Shown here: in pieces, positions 46,550-55,351 of the stretch
Position numbering within the stretch: position 1 is the stretch's first letter
Layout of the letters: each line of letters starts with the position of its first letter
DNA from: Micromonospora sp. WMMD1155
GTDB taxonomy: Bacteria; Actinomycetota; Actinomycetes; Mycobacteriales; Micromonosporaceae
DNA length: 64,000 nucleotides
Direction: 5' to 3'
Assembly (NCBI RefSeq): GCF_029581275.1
Contig: NZ_CP120742.1
Location: 6,758,501-6,822,500, forward strand
The notes under the pieces: model-generated
Told to the model about the DNA's origin: nothing
What the model saw: only the letters and a program-made list of their open reading frames with translations
The model's database searches: none
Program-made: the position numbers and the translations under genes

Positions 46550-48352
46550 TCAGAACCAGTCCGGGCGCATGTCGAGGGTGGTCCGGTCCCGGCTGTCCAG
46601 CAGGTCGAACTGCGGCCCGGTGCGGGGCAGCTCGACAGCGTAGAAGTAGCGGGCGGCCTGTCGCTTCCCGGCGTGGAACGCGTCACCGGCCCCCTCCGGC
46701 GGCAGGGCCAACACCTGCTCCAGCCACATCCACGCGATCACGACATGCCCGACGGCCTCCAGGTAGGCGCTGGCGTTGGCCAGCGCGAGCACCGGGTCAC
46801 CGTCGGCCCACAGCCGACCGGTGACCGAGGTGACGCGGTCCACCGTCTCGGCCAGCCGGTCCGCCAGACCGGCCGCCTCGCCGCCGGCCTTCCGCGCCTG
46901 CTCGATGGTGTCCTCGATCGTCGTGGTCAACAGAGCGAGACCGGCGCCGCCCTGCATGGTCATCTTGCGCCCCAGCAGATCCAGCGCCTGGATGCCGTGC
47001 GTGCCCTCGTGGATCGGGTTGAGCCGGTTGTCCCGGTAGTGCTGCTCCACGTCGTGATCGCGGGTGTAGCCGGCACCGCCGAGCACCTGGATGGCCAGGT
47101 CGTTGGCGGTCAGGCACCACTGCGACGGCCAGCTCTTGGTGATCGGGGTGAGCACGTCCAACAGCAGGTGGGCACGCTCGCGGTCCGCCTCGGTGGGTGC
47201 GGTCCCCTGCTCGTCGAGCAGCCGCGCGCAGTAGAGCACCAACGCCAGCGCCCCCTCGACGTAGCTCTTCTGCGCCAGCAGCATGCGGCGTACGTCGGGG
47301 TGGTCGATGATCGGCACCTGCGGCGTGGCCGGGTCCTTCGCACCGACCGGTCGGCCCTGCGGCCGCTCCCTGGCGTACGCCAGGCTCTTGAGATAGCCGG
47401 TGTAACCGAGCGCGGTGGCACCCGCCCCGACCCCGATCCGGGCCTCGTTCATCATGTGGAACATCTGCGCCAGACCCTGGTGCGGCGCCCCGACCAGCTG
47501 ACCGACCGCACCGGCCCGGCCGCCCGGGGTGTGCCCGCCGTCGCCGAAGCTGAGCAGGGTGTTCGTGGTGCCCCGGAAACCCATCTTGTGGTTGAGCCCG
47601 GCCAACACCACGTCGTTGCGTTCCCCGAGCGACCCGTCCGGACCGACCAGCACCTTGGGCACGATGAACAGCGAGATGCCCTTCACCCCGGGCGGCGCGC
47701 CGGGGATCCGCGCCAGGACCAGGTGCACGATGTTCTCGGCCAGCTCGTGATCGCCGCCGGAGATCCACATCTTGGTGCCGAAGAGCCGGTACGAGCCGTC
47801 GGTCTGTGGTTCGGCGCGGGTGGTGATGTCGGCCAGCGAGCTGCCGGCGTGCGGCTCGGACAGGCACATGGTGCCGAAGAACCGGCCGTCCAGCATCGGC
47901 CGGACATAGGTGTCCACCTGCTCGGCGCTTCCGTGGGCCAGCAACAGGTTGGCGTTGCCCAGGGTCAGGAACGGGTACGCCGAGGTGGCCACGTTGGCCG
48001 CCTGGAACCAGGCGAAGCAGGCCGCCGTCACCGCGTGCGGTAGTTGCAGGCCGCCGACCGAGGCGTCCAGGCCGGCGCTGAGCAGGCCCGTCTCGGCGAA
48101 ACTGTCCAGCGCGGCGCGAACCTGCGGGATCAGCCGCACCCGCTGCCCGTCGAATGTGGGCTCGGCCAGGTCGGCGGCCCGGTTGTGCGGGGCGAACTGT
48201 TCGGTGGCCACCCGTTCGGCGAGGTCCAGCGCGTCGTCGAACGTCTCCCGGGAGTGCTCCGCGTAGCGGGGGCGCTCGACGAGCTGGGACACCCGCAGCC
48301 AGTCGTACAGCAGGAAGTCGAGGTCACGGCGGGAAAGCAGGGTGGACGGCAC
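46550..48352 (-). CDS. acyl-CoA dehydrogenase with C-terminal extension
   Basis: This 600-residue flavoprotein is longer than the usual 380-residue enzymes and matches the long form (AcdA/FadE5-like). It has MCLSEPHAGSSLADI, GDHELAENIVHLVLARI, the QVLGGAGYTRDHDVE motif and HEGTHGIQALDLLGRKM near the catalytic Glu, with a late helical region. It should oxidise fatty acyl-CoA. GTG 48352 has GAGGAG 5 bp upstream; the open frame to 48460 is not used. The 225-bp gap after the start (48353-48577) holds a hairpin. Confidence 0.9.
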   Translation of the reverse strand: MPSTLLSRRDLDFLLYDWLRVSQLVERPRYAEHSRETFDDALDLAERVATEQFAPHNRAADLAEPTFDGQRVRLIPQVRAALDSFAETGLLSAGLDASVGGLQLPHAVTAACFAWFQAANVATSAYPFLTLGNANLLLAHGSAEQVDTYVRPMLDGRFFGTMCLSEPHAGSSLADITTRAEPQTDGSYRLFGTKMWISGGDHELAENIVHLVLARIPGAPPGVKGISLFIVPKVLVGPDGSLGERNDVVLAGLNHKMGFRGTTNTLLSFGDGGHTPGGRAGAVGQLVGAPHQGLAQMFHMMNEARIGVGAGATALGYTGYLKSLAYARERPQGRPVGAKDPATPQVPIIDHPDVRRMLLAQKSYVEGALALVLYCARLLDEQGTAPTEADRERAHLLLDVLTPITKSWPSQWCLTANDLAIQVLGGAGYTRDHDVEQHYRDNRLNPIHEGTHGIQALDLLGRKMTMQGGAGLALLTTTIEDTIEQARKAGGEAAGLADRLAETVDRVTSVTGRLWADGDPVLALANASAYLEAVGHVVIAWMWLEQVLALPPEGAGDAFHAGKRQAARYFYAVELPRTGPQFDLLDSRDRTTLDMRPDWF

Positions 48353-48523
48353 GGAACTCCTCAGCGGGCGCGGGGTGGGACTGTCCAGGACGACGGCCCA
48401 GGGTCGCCAGGGCCCATCCTGACGGATCGTCGGAGCGCGCACCACCGGGGCGGGCGGCATCCGCTGAGCCGGCGGTTTCGCCCGGCATGCTCCGGGGATA
48501 CCGCCTTGGGGGGGGCCGGGTCG

Positions 48524-48546
48524 GTCGGCTCCCGGCTGGAGCCGAC
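48524..48546 (+). other. hairpin in the leader of the MRJP-like gene
   Basis: Arms GTCGGCTCC and GGAGCCGAC pair perfectly around a 5-nt loop, 32 bp before ATG 48578. It could reduce expression or end a transcript from upstream. The rest of the gap shows nothing clear. Confidence 0.35.
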
Positions 48547-48577
48547 GACGCCGCGGGGGCGGGTGAGGAGCGGGTCG

Positions 48578-49615
48578 ATGTCCACGCTGCCCACCCGGCC
48601 GGACCCCCGGTTGACACCGGTGCTCAGTGAGAGCCGGGTGTGCACCGGGGTGACGTCCCTGCGAGGGCGGGTCTTCCTGAGCTACCCGTCGGCGGACGGG
48701 CCGGGCGTCCAGGTGGTGGAGGCACTCCCGGACGGCCGCCGCGCCCCGTACCCGGACGCGGCGTGGAACCAGGCGAACGCCTCACCGGACAGCGCGTTCG
48801 TGCACGTCAACGGCTTGCGCGCGGGCCCGGACGGCCGGCTGTGGATGATCGACTCGGGCTCGCCGCAACTCGGCGGGCAGCAGGTGCCGGGAGGCGCCCG
48901 GCTGATCGCCGTCGACGCGCACGACGACCGGGTGGAACGGGTCTACCACCTCGGCGAGGCGCTGCACCCGACCAGCTACGTCGACGACGTCCGCTTCAAC
49001 GGGGCGCTCGCGTACCTCACCGACGCCGGGATGCCCGGCCTCGTCGTGCTCGACCTCGAATCGGGTCGGCTTCGACGCGTGCTCGATGGTCATCCGAGCA
49101 CCGTGGGCGGTCCGTTGGTCGCCGACGGGCGGGTGCTGCGCGACCCGCACGGCACCGAGGTGCGTCTGCACGTCGACCAACTGGAGGTGTCGCCCGACGG
49201 ACGCTGGCTCTACTACCAGCCGGCCTCCGGTGGGATGTCCCGCGTCGACACCAGGTGGATCGACGACCCGGCGGTGTCGGCCGACGAGGTGGCCCGGCGG
49301 GTCGAACGGTGGTGCGACACCCCCAGCACCGGCGGCACGGCGATCGACGCCAACGGCACCATCTACCTCAGCGACGTGGAGCGCAGGCGCATTCTCACCG
49401 TCGCACCGGACGGCAGCGTGCGTACCCTGGTCGCCGACCCCCGGCTGGTCTGGGTGGACGCGATGTGGCTCGACGCCGAGGCCCGGCTCTGGATGCCGGC
49501 GGCCCAGTTGCACCTGACCGCCGGGTTCAACGGCGGACGCTCGGCCGTCGACTACCCGATGCACATCTACCGGATGTCGGTGCCGACCGGGCCGTCCAGA
49601 CTGGACCACTCCTGA
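48578..49615 (+). CDS. major royal jelly/yellow-like beta-propeller protein
   Basis: This 345-residue protein has the six-bladed propeller layout of the MRJP/yellow family: PYPDAAWNQ, GLRAGPDGRLWMIDSG, TSYVDDVRFNG, YLTDAGMPGLVVLDLESGRLRRVL and VSPDGRWLYYQPAS. Bacterial members may act as lactonases or sugar-binding proteins. It has no signal peptide. GAGGAG lies about 9 bp upstream of the ATG. Confidence 0.82.
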   Translation: MSTLPTRPDPRLTPVLSESRVCTGVTSLRGRVFLSYPSADGPGVQVVEALPDGRRAPYPDAAWNQANASPDSAFVHVNGLRAGPDGRLWMIDSGSPQLGGQQVPGGARLIAVDAHDDRVERVYHLGEALHPTSYVDDVRFNGALAYLTDAGMPGLVVLDLESGRLRRVLDGHPSTVGGPLVADGRVLRDPHGTEVRLHVDQLEVSPDGRWLYYQPASGGMSRVDTRWIDDPAVSADEVARRVERWCDTPSTGGTAIDANGTIYLSDVERRRILTVAPDGSVRTLVADPRLVWVDAMWLDAEARLWMPAAQLHLTAGFNGGRSAVDYPMHIYRMSVPTGPSRLDHS

Positions 49616-49643
49616 GCTGACGGACGTCGATATGCTGCCTCGC

Positions 49644-50024
49644 ATGCATCGAAGTCGCGTCTACGCCCTGCTGATCGACGCCCCCGCGGCGCAGGCCACC
49701 CGGGCGGCGGAGTTCTGGTCCGCCGCGCTCGGCGTCAGCACCCGATCCCATCCGACGGAGCCGCAGTTCGTCGGACTGCACGAGGCGCTACCGGGGCTGG
49801 TCACCGCGGTCCAGGCGGTCGACGACGAGCCCCGCTTCCACCTCGACATCGAGACCGACGACGTGCCGGCCGAGACCGCGCGGTTGGTCGGTCTGGGTGC
49901 CGTCGAGGTGTCGCAGTGGCTCGAGTGTCGGATCCTGCGGGCGCCCGGCGGTCACCTGCTCTGCGTGTTGCCGGTGGAGAGCCCGCCGGAGCTCTTCGCC
50001 GCCGAGGCCCGCACCTGGTCCTGA
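49644..50024 (+). CDS. VOC-family (glyoxalase-fold) protein
   Basis: This protein of 126 residues has SRVYALLIDAP, RAAEFWSAALGV, FHLDIETDDVPAETARL and RAPGGHLLCVLPVESP, one complete VOC unit pair. The ligand is unknown. ATG 49644 is used; ATG 49632 would add four residues. Confidence 0.8.
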   Translation: MHRSRVYALLIDAPAAQATRAAEFWSAALGVSTRSHPTEPQFVGLHEALPGLVTAVQAVDDEPRFHLDIETDDVPAETARLVGLGAVEVSQWLECRILRAPGGHLLCVLPVESPPELFAAEARTWS

Positions 50025-50128
50025 TGCGGGGGCGTCTTCACCGACGGCCGTCGGGCGCAGGCGAGCAGCCAGTCGGACAGCAGGTCGGGCCGGCAGGGCT
50101 GTCAGAGGGTGCGGCTAGGGTCCCGCTC

Positions 50129-50824
50129 ATGGCTGAATTCGTGTTGGTGGCGGGGGCGTGGCTGGGGGCGTCGGCATGGGACGACGTGGTGTCACCGCTG
50201 CGGGCGGCCGGCCACGGCGCCCACGCGTTGGACCTCTCGGGGCTCGGTGACAAGCGCGGCGTGCCCGCTGGGCAGCAGACCCACGTGCAGGACATCGTCG
50301 ACGAGATCGAGCGTCGCGACCTGCGCGACGTGGTGTTGGTCGGGCACAGCTACTCCGGCATCCCGGTGGGTCAGGCCGCCGAGCGCATCGGCGACCGGTT
50401 GACCAGGGTGGTCTTCGTGGACGCGGAGGTGCCGGTCGACGGCGGGTCGTTCGCCTCCGGTTGGTGGCAGGGCCGGGAGGCGTTCGAAGCGCAGCTCACC
50501 GAGAACGGGGGTTACTGGCCGCCGATCGGCGCGGCCGACCTCGACGGTCAGGGTCTCACCGACGAGCAGGTCGCCCGGTTGATCGAGGGCTCCGTGCCGC
50601 ACCCGGGGGCCACGCTGACCGAGCCGGCCGTGCTGACCCGCCCGTTGGGTGAGCTTCCCGCCACGTACGTCAAGTGCCTGCTCGACGGGCCCGAGCCCAA
50701 CGACACAGTGGCCGAGCTGCTGGCCGGCGACCATTGGCGACTGGTCACCATGGCCACCGGCCACTGGCCGATGTTCTCCCAGCCCACCGAGCTGGCCCGG
50801 GTCCTGGCGGCGCAAGCAGATTGA
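50129..50824 (+). CDS. alpha/beta hydrolase (EstA/salicylate esterase-like)
   Basis: This 231-residue compact alpha/beta hydrolase has FVLVAGAWLGASAWDDV, VVLVGHSYSGIPV (nucleophile Ser), VFVDAEVP and a late TGHWPMFSQP (catalytic His). The layout matches plant methylesterase/EstA-like enzymes that cleave small esters. The exact substrate is unknown. Confidence 0.86.
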   Translation: MAEFVLVAGAWLGASAWDDVVSPLRAAGHGAHALDLSGLGDKRGVPAGQQTHVQDIVDEIERRDLRDVVLVGHSYSGIPVGQAAERIGDRLTRVVFVDAEVPVDGGSFASGWWQGREAFEAQLTENGGYWPPIGAADLDGQGLTDEQVARLIEGSVPHPGATLTEPAVLTRPLGELPATYVKCLLDGPEPNDTVAELLAGDHWRLVTMATGHWPMFSQPTELARVLAAQAD

Positions 50825-50911
50825 TCGCGCCGGTGACGTGCGTGTCGGCGCGGCGCATACAGGCCGCCGACGGCTCGGTGCCGCCGCCCATGGTGTCCAG
50901 CGCCGACGAGG

Positions 50912-52186
50912 TCACACGGTCTGGTCGTCCAGGGTTCTGATGTGGCGTACCGGCGACGCGGCCAGCCAGAGCACGGCGAGCACGCCACCCAGCCCGGCGA
51001 TGGCCAGGGTGGGTCGCAGCCCGATGGTGGTGCCGAGCGCGCCACCGACCAACGCGCCGATCGGTCGGATGCCGTAGTTGACGGCGCTGTACGCCCCGGC
51101 CCGGCGTCCTCGCGCGTCGTCGGGTGTCACGGCGGTGAGCAGGGCGTTCAGGTTGACGTCCATCAGCATCACTCCGATGCTGGAGACCAGCTCGATGGCC
51201 GCCAGCATGGCCACCTTCGTCCAGGTGGGGCCCGTCACCAGTGCGGTCAGTGCCAGCGGTGCGGGGAAGAGGACCGCGCCGATCATGGCGGTACGCCCCA
51301 ACCCGATGGAGCGGGAGATGCGGGGGGCGAGGCCCGCGCCCGCGAGCCCGCCGAGGGCGCCGAACCCGAGGGCGACGCCGATCGCGCCGGCCGACAGGTC
51401 GAGGTCTCGGCTGGCGTAGAGCACCAGCAGCGCGCCGGTGATGAAGGTGAAGAAGTTGACGGTGCTGGTGCAGCCGAGCGCCGCCCGCAGCACCGGGTGC
51501 CGCAGCACCAGCACGAGCCCTTCGCGGACCAGACCGAGAGTGGAGGTCCGGCGCGGCGGCACAGGTGACTCCGTCACCGGGATGCGGCGGAGCAGCAGTG
51601 CCGAGCCGAGGAACGACACCGCGTCGACGAGGATCGCGACCGGTGCGCTGAGCGCCTGGACCAGCCCACCGCCGACGGCGGGACCGGCGATGAAGGACAG
51701 CGATCGGCTCATGCTCAGCTTGCTGTTCGCGTCCACGTACGCCGATCGCGGCACCAGGGCGACGAAGAAGGCCTGACGCGCCATGGCGAACAGCACCGCT
51801 CCGAGGCCGGTGAGCAGTGCCACCAGGTAGAGCTGGGCGAGGGTGATCGCGTCGAACAGGTACGCCACGGGCAGGCTGAGCAGCACCGCCGCGCGGACCA
51901 GGTCCGCGATGATCAGGAGTCGCCGTTTGTGGGTGCGCTGGTCCACCCACGCGCCGAGGAACAGGCCGAGCAGGTTGGGCAGCCAGATCAGGGCGGTGAG
52001 GACGCTGACCTGCACGGGTGTCGCGGTGAGCAGGGAGACGGCGATCAGTGGCAGTGCCAGTTCGCTGACCCGGTCGCCGAACTGGGAGATCGTCTCGCCG
52101 GCCCAGAAGGTGCGGAACCGCCGGTCGCGGTGCAGGGCCGGCGGGGGTACGGCGCCGGTGGCGCTCGCGGTGCCGCTGGCGGTCAT
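50912..52186 (-). CDS. MFS exporter
   Basis: This 424-residue transporter has about 12 membrane segments and motif A-like GAWVDQRTHKRRLLIIADL between segments 2 and 3, typical of the MFS_3 (EntS-like) exporters. It may export a drug or siderophore. Its ATG overlaps the stop of the winged-helix regulator as ATGA, so the regulator probably controls it. Confidence 0.9.
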   Translation of the reverse strand: MTASGTASATGAVPPPALHRDRRFRTFWAGETISQFGDRVSELALPLIAVSLLTATPVQVSVLTALIWLPNLLGLFLGAWVDQRTHKRRLLIIADLVRAAVLLSLPVAYLFDAITLAQLYLVALLTGLGAVLFAMARQAFFVALVPRSAYVDANSKLSMSRSLSFIAGPAVGGGLVQALSAPVAILVDAVSFLGSALLLRRIPVTESPVPPRRTSTLGLVREGLVLVLRHPVLRAALGCTSTVNFFTFITGALLVLYASRDLDLSAGAIGVALGFGALGGLAGAGLAPRISRSIGLGRTAMIGAVLFPAPLALTALVTGPTWTKVAMLAAIELVSSIGVMLMDVNLNALLTAVTPDDARGRRAGAYSAVNYGIRPIGALVGGALGTTIGLRPTLAIAGLGGVLAVLWLAASPVRHIRTLDDQTV

Positions 52187-52803
52187 GATGTGCCCGCGCC
52201 GTCGTCGCCGGGCTCGGCCGAGGAGTCGTCGCCGGACTCGGGCAGGAGGTAGCGCAGCATCCGGACGATTCGCGCGCCGTCCGGGGCCGCCTCCTCCTTG
52301 CGCCGCACGTAGGGGGCGATCAGCTCTTCGATCGACTCCTCCAACCGCCGGAGCTCGTCGGCGGTGGCCACGAAGCGGGTGTCGGCGACGCCGGCCAGCC
52401 CGCGCCACTCGGCGTCGAGCCGGGGTTCGTCGTGCAGCAGCCACTGTTGGGGCACCTCGGCCCGCCGGGCGAACATCTCGCCGCGCAGTTGCCGGCCGGC
52501 GGCCTGCCCCTCGGCGTCGTCGGGCAGGGTGAAGCGGAAACCCCGGGCCGCCGCCTGCCACCAGCGTTCCCGTTTGCTGGTGGCACCGTCCCAGTCGGTG
52601 ACGAGGCCGAACGTCGCAAGGTGCCGCAGGTGCCAGCTGACCACCGACGGCGTGGCGCCGACGTGCGGCGAGAGCCCGGTCGCGGTGGCCGGGCCCTCCC
52701 GCTGGAGGTGTTCGAGGATGGCCAGCCGGACGGGGTGCGCCAACGCCCGCAGCGCCTGCGGCTCGTTGATCTCGAAGTCCCCGTACGGATTCTTGAGAGA
52801 CAT
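52183..52803 (-). CDS. ArsR-like winged-helix regulator
   Basis: About 206 residues. The N-terminal wHTH is ALAHPVRLAILEHLQREGPATATGLS followed by PSVVSWHLRHLATFGLV, and the C-terminus is helical and acidic. It has no cysteine metal site in the recognition helix, so a small-molecule effector is likely. ATG 52803 is used. A GAGAG-TAGT-CTCTC palindrome lies 5 bp upstream. The gene is co-translated with the MFS exporter. Confidence 0.87.
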   Translation of the reverse strand: MSLKNPYGDFEINEPQALRALAHPVRLAILEHLQREGPATATGLSPHVGATPSVVSWHLRHLATFGLVTDWDGATSKRERWWQAAARGFRFTLPDDAEGQAAGRQLRGEMFARRAEVPQQWLLHDEPRLDAEWRGLAGVADTRFVATADELRRLEESIEELIAPYVRRKEEAAPDGARIVRMLRYLLPESGDDSSAEPGDDGAGTS

Positions 52804-52808
52804 GTTTC

Positions 52809-52822
52809 GAGAGTAGTCTCTC
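52809..52822. promoter_or_regulatory. palindrome GAGAG-TAGT-CTCTC before the winged-helix gene
   Basis: Perfect 5-bp arms lie 5 bp upstream of the regulator start at 52803. The position would let the regulator block its own initiation. This is a candidate operator only. Confidence 0.4.
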
Positions 52823-52866
52823 AGGTTTTTGTTCGGCAACCCCTCCGCGCTCGGCGGTGAGGACGA

Positions 52867-54567
52867 TCAGGCGATGCCCAGCCGGGCCAACGGCTCGACC
52901 AGTTCCCGCTCCTCGTAGCTGAGGTGCGACAACAGGGCGTCGGTCAGCAGGTCCACCGCAGCCCGCAGGTCGGCGAGCCCGTCCGGAGACCCGACGTACG
53001 CGACCAGGGCCCGGTCGACACCCTCCAACACGTCGTGGATGACGTGATGCTCCTGCTCCAGCCGGTCCACGACCGGGCCGAGCCGCGGATCACGCGCCCG
53101 CAGCCGGGGGAAGAGGGACTGGTCCTCGATCGTGTGATGGGTCGTGACGATGCGGCAGTACGACTCGCAGTAGACGCCGAGCGTCCACCGGTTCTGCCGC
53201 ATGGTCATCGTGTTGATGTGCGATCGGGCCGCACCGGCGTCGATCTCACCGGCCGCGACCTGGTCGATCAGGTCGTGGATCTGGGTCAGCTCGGCACGTA
53301 GCCCGTCGTGGATCTGCACCAGATGCGCACCGGTGGCCTGCTCCTGCGGCGTGTAGGTGCGATCCGGGTCGGGCATCGGCCCGGTCGGTCGGGTCGACTC
53401 GTCCCAGACCTGCTGGTCGCTGCGCCGCACGCCGTCGTCGGGCGTCGGCACCACGGCGAACGCGCCACCGGTCACCGTCGCGCGGCTCGGCCGTACCGCC
53501 GGGGCCGCGACTGGCTCCGCTGCCGCTCCCCGACCGCCCGCCGCCGCGCCGCGGTCGCCCCCTGCCGCACCCCGGCCGCGTTCGGCCGCGCCGCGGCCGC
53601 CCTCCGCCGCGCTCTGGTCGCGTCCGGCCGTGCCAGGGTCCCGTTCGGCCATGCCCTGGGGGCGCTCGACCGCGCCACGGTCGCGTTCGGCCGAGACCGA
53701 CTCGCGGACGGCGGGGGCGACCTCAGCCGCGAAGCGACGCAGGTCGTCGGGGTCGTCACCGGCGAGGATGAAGGTGCTCACGCCCTCGCCCAGGGCCAAC
53801 TCGGTCAGCTCCCGCACCCACTGCTCGGCGGGTCCGTTCAGCGGCCCACTACCGACGGCCGAGAACCGGCCGGCGATGTTGAGCAGCCGACGTACGTCCC
53901 GGGGCGACCGGCCGGCCTCCTGCGCTGCGTCATCGATCATCGCGTTGCCCTTGGCGAGGTCGCCGGGCTGCAGATAGCCCAACGTGGGCAGCCAACCGTC
54001 GGCCCGACGACCGGTGAGCTGGAGCATCCGGGGCTTGTACGCGCCCAACCAGATCGGTACGGCGTGCGCCGGAGCCGGACCGCGCTTGGCGCCCACCACC
54101 CGGTGGAACTCGCCGTCGACACGAACCCCGCCGCGCGTCTGGGTGTCCCACACCTGCCGGATGATCTCGATGGCCTCCTCCAGCGCGCGTACGCCCTGGC
54201 CGGGGGTCAGCCGTCGGCCACCCATCGCCTCGATGGCGTCCCAGAAGGCTCCCGCGCCGAGGCCGAGGTTGATCCGGCCGTCGCTGAGCAGGTCCAGGCT
54301 GGCCACGCTGCGGGCGAGCACCGCCGGTGGGCGCAGCGGCAGGTTCGTCACGTTCGCCGCCAGGTGCACCCGGTCGGTGCGGGCCGCCACGTAGCTCAGC
54401 AACGTCCAGGTGTCGAGGAACGCCGGCTGGTACGGGTGGTCCTGGAAGGTGACCAGGTCCAGGCCGACCTGCTCGGTCAGGACGGCGAGGCCGACCGTGC
54501 GGTCCGGGTCGCCGGCGTCGGGGGTGACGAAGGATCCGAAGACCAGGTCGTGGCCGTAGTCGCTCAT
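52867..54567 (-). CDS. LLM-class flavin oxidoreductase fused to a hemerythrin (HHE) domain
   Basis: This 566-residue fusion has a luciferase-like monooxygenase domain at about 1-305 (GLDLVTFQDHPYQPAFLDTW, INLGLGAGAFWDAIEAMGG, ADGWLPTLG). Its linker of about 60 residues is low-complexity with repeated (E/G)RGRGAA(E/G) units. A C-terminal hemerythrin domain (about 410-560) has the Fe-ligand pattern: HLVQIHDGLRAEL, CRIVTTHHTIEDQSLF, LEQEHHVIHDVLEGVD and LLSHLSYEERELV. It could be an F420- or flavin-dependent enzyme with a di-iron oxygen-binding or sensing partner. GGGAGG precedes ATG 54567. It is divergent from MarR. Confidence 0.9.
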   Translation of the reverse strand: MSDYGHDLVFGSFVTPDAGDPDRTVGLAVLTEQVGLDLVTFQDHPYQPAFLDTWTLLSYVAARTDRVHLAANVTNLPLRPPAVLARSVASLDLLSDGRINLGLGAGAFWDAIEAMGGRRLTPGQGVRALEEAIEIIRQVWDTQTRGGVRVDGEFHRVVGAKRGPAPAHAVPIWLGAYKPRMLQLTGRRADGWLPTLGYLQPGDLAKGNAMIDDAAQEAGRSPRDVRRLLNIAGRFSAVGSGPLNGPAEQWVRELTELALGEGVSTFILAGDDPDDLRRFAAEVAPAVRESVSAERDRGAVERPQGMAERDPGTAGRDQSAAEGGRGAAERGRGAAGGDRGAAAGGRGAAAEPVAAPAVRPSRATVTGGAFAVVPTPDDGVRRSDQQVWDESTRPTGPMPDPDRTYTPQEQATGAHLVQIHDGLRAELTQIHDLIDQVAAGEIDAGAARSHINTMTMRQNRWTLGVYCESYCRIVTTHHTIEDQSLFPRLRARDPRLGPVVDRLEQEHHVIHDVLEGVDRALVAYVGSPDGLADLRAAVDLLTDALLSHLSYEERELVEPLARLGIA

Positions 54568-54627
54568 CTGCGAGCCTCCCGTTTCACACGACGCGTCGGG
54601 CGATGCGCCATGAGCTAAACCTTATGC

Positions 54628-54651
54628 CTGCCAGAACATCTTCTGCCAACA
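54628..54651. promoter_or_regulatory. direct repeat CTGCCA(GA)ACA in the LLM/MarR spacer
   Basis: CTGCCAGAACA (54628-54638) and CTGCCAACA (54643-54651) lie 15 bp apart in the 114-bp divergent spacer. They could be MarR sites, although MarR usually binds inverted repeats. The spacer is AT-richer than its flanks. Confidence 0.3.
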
Positions 54652-54681
54652 AGGTCTGTGGGACTGCGCTACTGTCGAGAC

Positions 54682-55257
54682 ATGACGGGTGCCACCCACC
54701 GGCCGGATCGGCCCGATCCCCTCGACGAAGACCTGGGCTGGATGCTCGGGATCGTCTTCCGTGGCTATGTCCGGGCGGCCGACCACGCGCTCACCGACTT
54801 TCCCGGCGGTCCCCGCGGCTACCAGGTGCTCACCGCCGCGATCAACGGTCCGGCTCGCAACCAGGGGGCGATCGCCGAGGAGCTCGGCCTCGACCGCACC
54901 GTCTTGACGTACCTCATCGACGACCTGGAACGGCCCGGCTTCGTGGCGCGTCGGGCGGACCCGGCGGACCGGCGCAACCGGTTGATCGACGTCACCGACG
55001 CCGGCCGCACGGCCTGGGAGGAGCGGCGCGCCGCGCTCCGGCGGGTCGAGTCGCATCTGCTGGGTGCGCTCGCGCCGGCCGACGCGGCGACGCTTCGGGC
55101 GCTGCTCCAACGGGTCGCCTGCTCGGCCCAGGCGGTGGATCCGCTGCGTGACCTGTGCGAGGTGGTGGCGCAGGTGCAGCCGACGACGGACCGACCCGAC
55201 GCCGCGTCCGCCCGGGTGCGGAGGACTCCGACCCCCCGAGCCCGCCGCCGCGCCTGA
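54682..55257 (+). CDS. MarR-family regulator
   Basis: About 191 residues. It has the MarR wHTH: AINGPARNQGAIAEELGLDRTVLTYLIDDLERPGFV and RRADPADRRNRLIDVT (wing), each cited in parts, with helical ends for dimerisation. It should respond to a small aromatic or oxidant and control the divergent LLM-hemerythrin gene. ATG 54682 is used. A 19-bp tandem duplication covers its last codons. Confidence 0.9.
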   Translation: MTGATHRPDRPDPLDEDLGWMLGIVFRGYVRAADHALTDFPGGPRGYQVLTAAINGPARNQGAIAEELGLDRTVLTYLIDDLERPGFVARRADPADRRNRLIDVTDAGRTAWEERRAALRRVESHLLGALAPADAATLRALLQRVACSAQAVDPLRDLCEVVAQVQPTTDRPDAASARVRRTPTPRARRRA

Positions 55258-55279
55258 CACCCGCCGCCGCGCCTGACGC
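55242..55279. repeat. 19-bp tandem duplication at the MarR 3' end
   Basis: Two adjacent 19-bp copies (55242-55260 and 55261-55279) differ at one base. The first includes the MarR stop codon, so the second lies just outside the gene. It is a recent small duplication with no obvious function. Confidence 0.6.
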
Positions 55280-55298
55280 CCGCCGGACACGGATGGGC

Positions 55299-55326
55299 GC
55301 CGCTCGACAGTCGTCCGTCGAGCGGC
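55299..55326. terminator. bidirectional terminator between MarR and PHP genes
   Basis: A perfect 10-bp stem GCCGCTCGAC/GTCGAGCGGC with an 8-nt loop lies between the convergent stops at 55257 and 55352. Confidence 0.65.
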
Positions 55327-55351
55327 CCCCGCGTCACCGCTACCGCGCTGG

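Noticed and set aside
48353..48460. In-frame upstream extension of the acyl-CoA dehydrogenase
   Set aside because: GTG at 48352 has a good ribosome site, and the extension is Pro/Arg-rich and not part of the family.
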